Shown here: positions 60,514 to 64,000 of the stretch, piece by piece
Numbering within the stretch: position 1 is the stretch's first letter
Layout of the letters: each line of letters opens with the position of its first letter
Source of the DNA: Thiomicrorhabdus sp041583835
GTDB taxonomy: Bacteria; Pseudomonadota; Gammaproteobacteria; Thiomicrospirales; Thiomicrospiraceae
Assembly: GCF_041583835.1 (NCBI RefSeq)
Contig: NZ_JBFHFC010000008.1
Location: 30,357 to 94,356 of the forward strand
Direction of reading: 5' to 3'
DNA: 64,000 nt
Notes under the pieces: model-generated
Told to the model about the DNA's origin: nothing
The model's input: the letters and a program-made list of their open reading frames with translations, nothing else
Database searches by the model: none
Program-made: the position numbers and the translations under genes

Positions 60514-61080
60514 ATGAGTGATACGGATATTGATTTTCAGTCATTGGCCGACGAATTGGTGGTTCAGCAGGCGCAAAAAGAAATACCGCACGTAACCTTG
60601 GCCTTTGAAGAACTGATTAAACGTTATGAAAAAACCGTGTATGCCATTTGTTTACGTTATTTTGGTAATCCGGAACTGGCGGAAGAGGTCTCTCAAGAAA
60701 CTTTTTTAAAGCTATTCCAAAATCTATCGGGTTTTAAAGGGGATTCCAAATTTTCGACCTGGTTATATCGCGTGACGGTCAATGCCTGCCATTCCTCAGC
60801 TAGGAAGAATGTCTTTACCGGCAATGAACCGATTGAAAACCTTGAGGACGATATTGATTTTAGTGAGGTCTTTCAATGCGACGATGAAAACGATTGTATT
60901 CAATACTGCATTAATCAACAAAAAGAACAGGAAAAAGCCATTATCAGTATGCGATTTAATACCGAGCTTGGCTTGCAAGAAATTGCAGATGTTTTACAAA
61001 TTAAATTGAGTGCGACCAAAATGCGATTGTATCGTGCAATAGAAGGGTTTAAAGCTCTTTATGAAAAATACTGCCGGTGA
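60514..61080 (+). CDS. ECF-type RNA polymerase sigma factor
   Basis: A 188-residue sigma-70 family protein. Region 2 is clear (YAICLRYFGNPELAEEVSQETFLKLF in parts, FKGDSKFSTWLYRVTVNACHS), region 4 follows near 140-185 (MRFNTELGLQEIADVLQIKLSATKMRLYRAIEGFK in parts), and regions 1 and 3 are missing, as in ECF factors. Its stop overlaps the GTG of a 71-residue gene, a place where anti-sigma factors are often encoded. Target promoters are unknown. Confidence 0.9.
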   Translation: MSDTDIDFQSLADELVVQQAQKEIPHVTLAFEELIKRYEKTVYAICLRYFGNPELAEEVSQETFLKLFQNLSGFKGDSKFSTWLYRVTVNACHSSARKNVFTGNEPIENLEDDIDFSEVFQCDDENDCIQYCINQQKEQEKAIISMRFNTELGLQEIADVLQIKLSATKMRLYRAIEGFKALYEKYCR

Positions 61081-61292
61081 AAAATGAAATGAAAGAGAAT
61101 GAGCAAGCACTTAAGCAGCTGCTGAGTATCGATGACAGTAACCACTCACATCAACAACGAACCAGAATGATCGTTCAAGGAGTCAATTGGCTGACTCTGC
61201 TTCAAGAAATACTACAGCTTTTCTTTTACAGGGTGCCTTTAAGCGTGGCTGACATTCTGACAAAAAGCATCTCTTTAAAAGAAAAAGATTAG
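61077..61292 (+). CDS. Small protein coupled to the ECF sigma factor
   Basis: Not recognised. A 71-residue frame whose GTG overlaps the sigma-factor stop (GTGA); an internal ATG at 61089 would give 67 residues. It has a hydrophilic start with a charged helix (KENEQALKQLLSIDD), a hydrophobic middle (VNWLTLLQEILQLFFY) that could be amphipathic or membrane-seeking, and no cysteine-based zinc anti-sigma motif. It might regulate the sigma factor, by position only. Confidence 0.6.
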   Translation: MKNEMKENEQALKQLLSIDDSNHSHQQRTRMIVQGVNWLTLLQEILQLFFYRVPLSVADILTKSISLKEKD

Positions 61293-61319
61293 ATTTGGAT
61301 CTGTAACCAGGAATTTTAG

Positions 61320-62144
61320 ATGAATATGAATCAAATAAAACAACAGATAGAGGCTACTTGGGGAGGCGCCCTTAATGAATTGATTGAGAAGTTGCCGGAT
61401 ATAACCGCCGCCGTGTTCATTTTAGTCGTCGGCTATATTGTTGCTTTGATTGTCGGTAAGTTGTTTTTTACTTTATTTAAAAAATTGAGATTCGATTATG
61501 CCGCTGATCGTATTCAATTGACGTCTAAAATCCGAGCTATTGGCCTTAGGAAAACACCGTCCGAACTGATTGCCAAATTGTTTTTCTGGCTCATTATGCT
61601 GTTTACCGTGATTACAGCTGCCGGTTATTTAGGTTTGGATAGTTTTGTTGATAATCTGACTTCTCTGGCTATGTATATACCCAAGTTGGCGGCGGCTTTG
61701 ATTATTCTGGTGGCAGGGCTTTTTGTCGCCCATTTTGTCCGCAATGCGGTAAAAGAAAATTTGAAGGGGGTGATTCCGGCTACAGCAGGACTGGTTTCAA
61801 GTTTTGTCTATGGTTTATTGACAGTGGTCATCACTTTGACCATTTTGGAGCAACTTTCTTTTGACACCGGCTTTATTCAAACCCTGATCTTGATTGTATT
61901 TGGCGGGTTTGCTTTAGCGATTGCGATCTCTATTGGAATCGGCAGCGCTCCCCAGCTTAAGAAAACGCTTGCAGGTTATTATTTGAAAGATCATCTTCAG
62001 GTAGGGCAGGAAGTCACGGTTGGGGATAAGAGTGGCCAAGTGGTCAAAATTAAAGGCAGTTATACTGAAATTCAAACGGCAGACGGCATTATGGTTGTAC
62101 CTAATGATGACTTGTTGGAACAAACGTATTACAAAGGCAGATAA
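61320..62144 (+). CDS. MscS-family mechanosensitive channel-like protein
   Basis: A 274-residue membrane protein with about five spans: one near 28-52, then TM-helix repeats near 88-110, 118-142, 160-182 and 190-208. A short MscS beta domain follows (YYLKDHLQVGQEVTVGDKSG, then VPNDDLLEQTYYKGR). It ends after the beta domain and lacks the large alpha/beta cytoplasmic chamber of E. coli MscS, so it is a small, truncated-type member. Starts 27 bp after the 71-residue gene and probably belongs to the same transcript. Confidence 0.85.
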   Translation: MNMNQIKQQIEATWGGALNELIEKLPDITAAVFILVVGYIVALIVGKLFFTLFKKLRFDYAADRIQLTSKIRAIGLRKTPSELIAKLFFWLIMLFTVITAAGYLGLDSFVDNLTSLAMYIPKLAAALIILVAGLFVAHFVRNAVKENLKGVIPATAGLVSSFVYGLLTVVITLTILEQLSFDTGFIQTLILIVFGGFALAIAISIGIGSAPQLKKTLAGYYLKDHLQVGQEVTVGDKSGQVVKIKGSYTEIQTADGIMVVPNDDLLEQTYYKGR

Positions 62145-62501
62145 TTTTTTTATGGAGTCTTAAGCGCTTCGTTGCGATTTTCTATTTATGGTTTGATTCT
62201 TTTCATATACAACGATTGCTCCGATCTAGGAGCTATGTTTGCGATGGTTTTTATAACATAAAAAGTGTATTTGTTTTTTTCAGTCTCTTCTCTTTATTTC
62301 TAAATCATGGATTACGTTTTGTCAGTGTAATCCAGGGTTAAATTCTTTGTTGCCGTTTTATCCATTATTTGTCCTTTCGTTCCGGTTTTGTTGGTGGACA
62401 CTCGGTTAATGGGTCCGATTTAAAAATATTTTAATCAAGGTGTGACTTTTACTTAGTTGATTACGTCTTAAGTAATGAATTAATGAGTAAAAGGATTACC
62501 T
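62145..62501. other. Intergenic region with two inverted repeats
   Basis: A 357-bp AT-rich gap with no gene. TGGATTAC/GTAATCCA (62308-62315 and 62327-62334) make a perfect 8-bp hairpin with an 11-base loop but no T run. TAATCAA at 62432-62438 and TTGATTA at 62457-62463 form a second inverted repeat. GCTCC/GGAGC at 62218-62233 is a small hairpin. The downstream gene has AAAAGGA as ribosome site. Confidence 0.5.
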
Positions 62502-63218
62502 ATGAATTATTTAGTTATTGTTTTGGGACTATTTTTGGCGTTTTGTTCGCCTACAGTTATCGCGGAAATTAATACCCTGCCGGACTTTGCCGCTTATAAG
62601 GACGTAAAGCAGAAAAAGAACGCATTTTTTAATTACATGCTGCCTTATGTTAAGAAAGCCAATAAGGAAATATTGGCAGAGCGCGAAGAAATCGCCAGCA
62701 TGAATTTTAAGAAACTCGATAGCAAGCAGCTTGAAAGAGTGAAAGAGCTACAAAAGAAATATCGTGTCGACGACAAGCAGGGGCTTCCTGACGCCAAGAA
62801 AAAGATGTTAGGTAAAATCGATATTATCCCGGCTTCACTCGCTTTGGCGCAGGCGGCTAATGAGTCGTCATGGGGAACATCGCGATTTGCTAAAAAAGCT
62901 TATAACTTTTACGGTCAGTGGTGTTTTACCAAAGGATGCGGCTTGGTTCCAAAGAAAAGATCAGCAGGTATGGTTCATGAAGTCAGGAAGTTTAATAGCC
63001 CTTACGATTCGGTTAAAGGGTATATGCTGAATTTGAATAGTCATCCTGCATTTGCCAAGGTGCGTAAAAATAGAAGCTTGCTTAGAGAGCAAGGAAAAAA
63101 ACCTTTGGGTATTGAACTTGCAAAAGGTCTAGAGAAATATTCCGAACGTAAGCAAGAATATATTAAAGAAATTAGCGCGATGATTCGGCATAACAAACTA
63201 TTCGATCTTGATAGTTAA
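62502..63218 (+). CDS. Bax-like exported glucosaminidase-domain protein
   Basis: A 238-residue protein with a signal peptide (MNYLVIVLGLFLAFCSPTVIA) and a lysozyme-like glucosaminidase domain: PASLALAQAANESSWGTSRFAKKAYNFYGQWCF in parts, with the catalytic-type Glu in ANESSWG, followed by FNSPYDSVKGYMLNLNSHPAF. This matches the BAX protein family, which probably cuts peptidoglycan glycan strands in the periplasm. An isolated gene with its own leader and a following terminator. Confidence 0.9.
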   Translation: MNYLVIVLGLFLAFCSPTVIAEINTLPDFAAYKDVKQKKNAFFNYMLPYVKKANKEILAEREEIASMNFKKLDSKQLERVKELQKKYRVDDKQGLPDAKKKMLGKIDIIPASLALAQAANESSWGTSRFAKKAYNFYGQWCFTKGCGLVPKKRSAGMVHEVRKFNSPYDSVKGYMLNLNSHPAFAKVRKNRSLLREQGKKPLGIELAKGLEKYSERKQEYIKEISAMIRHNKLFDLDS

Positions 63219-63781
63219 GTTTGTCAACAATGCATAAAGGGTTCTTGTTTGGAGTTTCCTAAAGTTTTAACAGGCCTGGTTTTGATTTTATATGACTGGG
63301 CCTCTTTTTTATTTAAATGAACAACAATTAAACACCAAAAAATTAGTCTCCAATCATATTAATTAAACGGTATAAGTACTATTTTCGTTGTCTTCCTCTT
63401 CCGTTTGATTGCAGCCATGTAAGACGCCTTAGAACATCAGTTTTGCAGAGTTAGTGCCGGTATTCGATCCAATTGTCCTTATGATGAATTGTTGGCGTCT
63501 GTTCGAATTTTGAAGCATCAATCTATTTAGCTGAAAAATACATAATTCAAGAAGGGGGCTGAAAAGGTTTTTTGCCTTTCCTTAATGTTTTACAATCCCC
63601 AGCTTCAATGGCGTCATTTTGAGATAATTTCTTTTGTTTATATTAAGAAAATGTGTGCAGATACCTGTTTAAGTGTTTGTGGGCGAGAGGTCATAATAAA
63701 CTCGTATTAATTAGATCGATACGTGAATACGGTTCAGCTGTTAATCTACTACTGGTCTGAACTAAAGATAAGGTGTTTTTA
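63219..63781. other. Intergenic region before the last gene
   Basis: A 563-bp stretch with no convincing gene on either strand. It begins with the bax-gene terminator (listed separately). I see no tRNA fold, no repeat array and no clear promoter pair. The final gene has a purine-poor leader (AAGGTG about 13 bp before the ATG). Confidence 0.5.
63272..63312 (+). terminator. Terminator after the Bax-like gene
   Basis: AGGCCTGG (63272-63279) pairs imperfectly with CTGGGCCT (63296-63303), followed by CTTTTTTATTT. Confidence 0.6.
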
Positions 63782-64000
63782 ATGGAATCTATGTTGTTGA
63801 CATCCCTGGTGGTTGGGTTGTTGGGCGGAATTCACTGTCTGGGTATGTGCGGCGGTGTTGTCGGAGCCTTGACCTTCGGATTAAATGTTAGAGTACAACA
63901 GAGTTGGTTACGAATGCTGCCTTATCAGTTGGCATATAATTTCGGACGCATTTCCAGCTATATGATCATCGGTGCATTGTTCGGTTATCTAGGATCAACA
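63782..64000 (+). CDS. TauE/SafE-like membrane protein of the COG2836 type, C-terminal part missing
   Basis: The first 73 codons are present. The sequence starts MESMLLTSLVVGLLGGIHCLGMCGGVVGAL; the H-C-x-G-MCGG motif inside the first span is typical of COG2836 proteins, which are often encoded near cbb3 assembly genes and have been linked to metal handling. Here it lies more than 50 kb from ccoHIS. It runs off the right edge, so function and length cannot be judged further. Confidence 0.85.
   Translation, partial: MESMLLTSLVVGLLGGIHCLGMCGGVVGALTFGLNVRVQQSWLRMLPYQLAYNFGRISSYMIIGALFGYLGST

Noticed and set aside
63313..63781. Search for a tRNA, small RNA or phage attachment site in the last long gap
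   Set aside because: No cloverleaf, repeated end sequence or convincing hairpin plus promoter was found by eye.

Overview
The window is a gene-dense stretch of a gammaproteobacterial chromosome. Family composition and gene order (cbb3 oxidase as the only terminal oxidase seen, paired YeeE-type sulfur-transport proteins, two TauE/SafE-type exporters, def-fmt-rsmB-DUF4390-ntrY-ntrX-trkA-trkH) fit a chemolithotrophic sulfur oxidiser of the Thiomicrospira/Thiomicrorhabdus/Hydrogenovibrio group. That assignment is inference; there is no rRNA here to fix it. I found no tRNA, rRNA, insertion sequence or CRISPR array.

Layout. 1-2938: leftward histidine operon hisB-hisH-hisA-hisF-hisE, cut by the window edge. 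3246-12246: the cbb3 oxidase region, ccoNOQP, then a separately terminated 46-residue membrane protein next to a perfect FNR-type palindrome, then ccoG and ccoHIS (copper delivery and assembly). 12274-15321: leftward operon pip-dtd-Hpt-two unknown membrane proteins. 15442-20247: typA, two YeeE-type genes, an acyl-CoA-dehydrogenase-fold flavoprotein and a small membrane protein, all leftward. 20411-25583: yaeQ, an EamA exporter and an accessory patch (rsgA paralogue, DUF3800 protein, M23-type peptidase). This patch is littered with degraded ends of neighbouring genes: a second 5' end of the 98-residue gene, a second 3' end of yaeQ and a second 3' end of metH. 25584-30637: metH and a REC-REC-GGDEF protein. 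30942-36432: trmA, a TSUP exporter, a MOSC protein, a DUF3616-like exported protein, ttcA and an LpxL-type acyltransferase. 36452-47968: leftward EamA exporter, methyltransferase, trkH, trkA, ntrX, ntrY, DUF4390, rsmB, fmt and def. 48018-60351: dprA, a REC-HATPase regulator, topA with a lysine-rich tail, two more GGDEF proteins, argS, a SPOR protein, ubiK and yifB. 60514-64000: an ECF sigma factor with a translationally coupled small ORF, an MscS-type channel, a Bax-like glucosaminidase and the start of a TauE/SafE-family gene.

How the parts fit. The first 12 kb builds and probably oxygen-regulates a high-affinity cytochrome oxidase: structural subunits, Cu P-type ATPase, ferredoxin-like CcoG, CcoH and CcoS. 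Second-messenger and stress signalling is prominent: three GGDEF proteins without an RxxD I-site, a lone Hpt protein, a response regulator fused to an anti-sigma-type ATPase, NtrY with an NtrX whose AAA+ motor looks degenerate, and an ECF sigma factor. The points most worth checking are the gene-end remnants that bracket the 22-25.6 kb patch (including a frameshifted M23 gene inserted at the metH 3' end), the 46-residue protein in the oxidase locus, the degenerate NtrX, and the insertion in CcoO.
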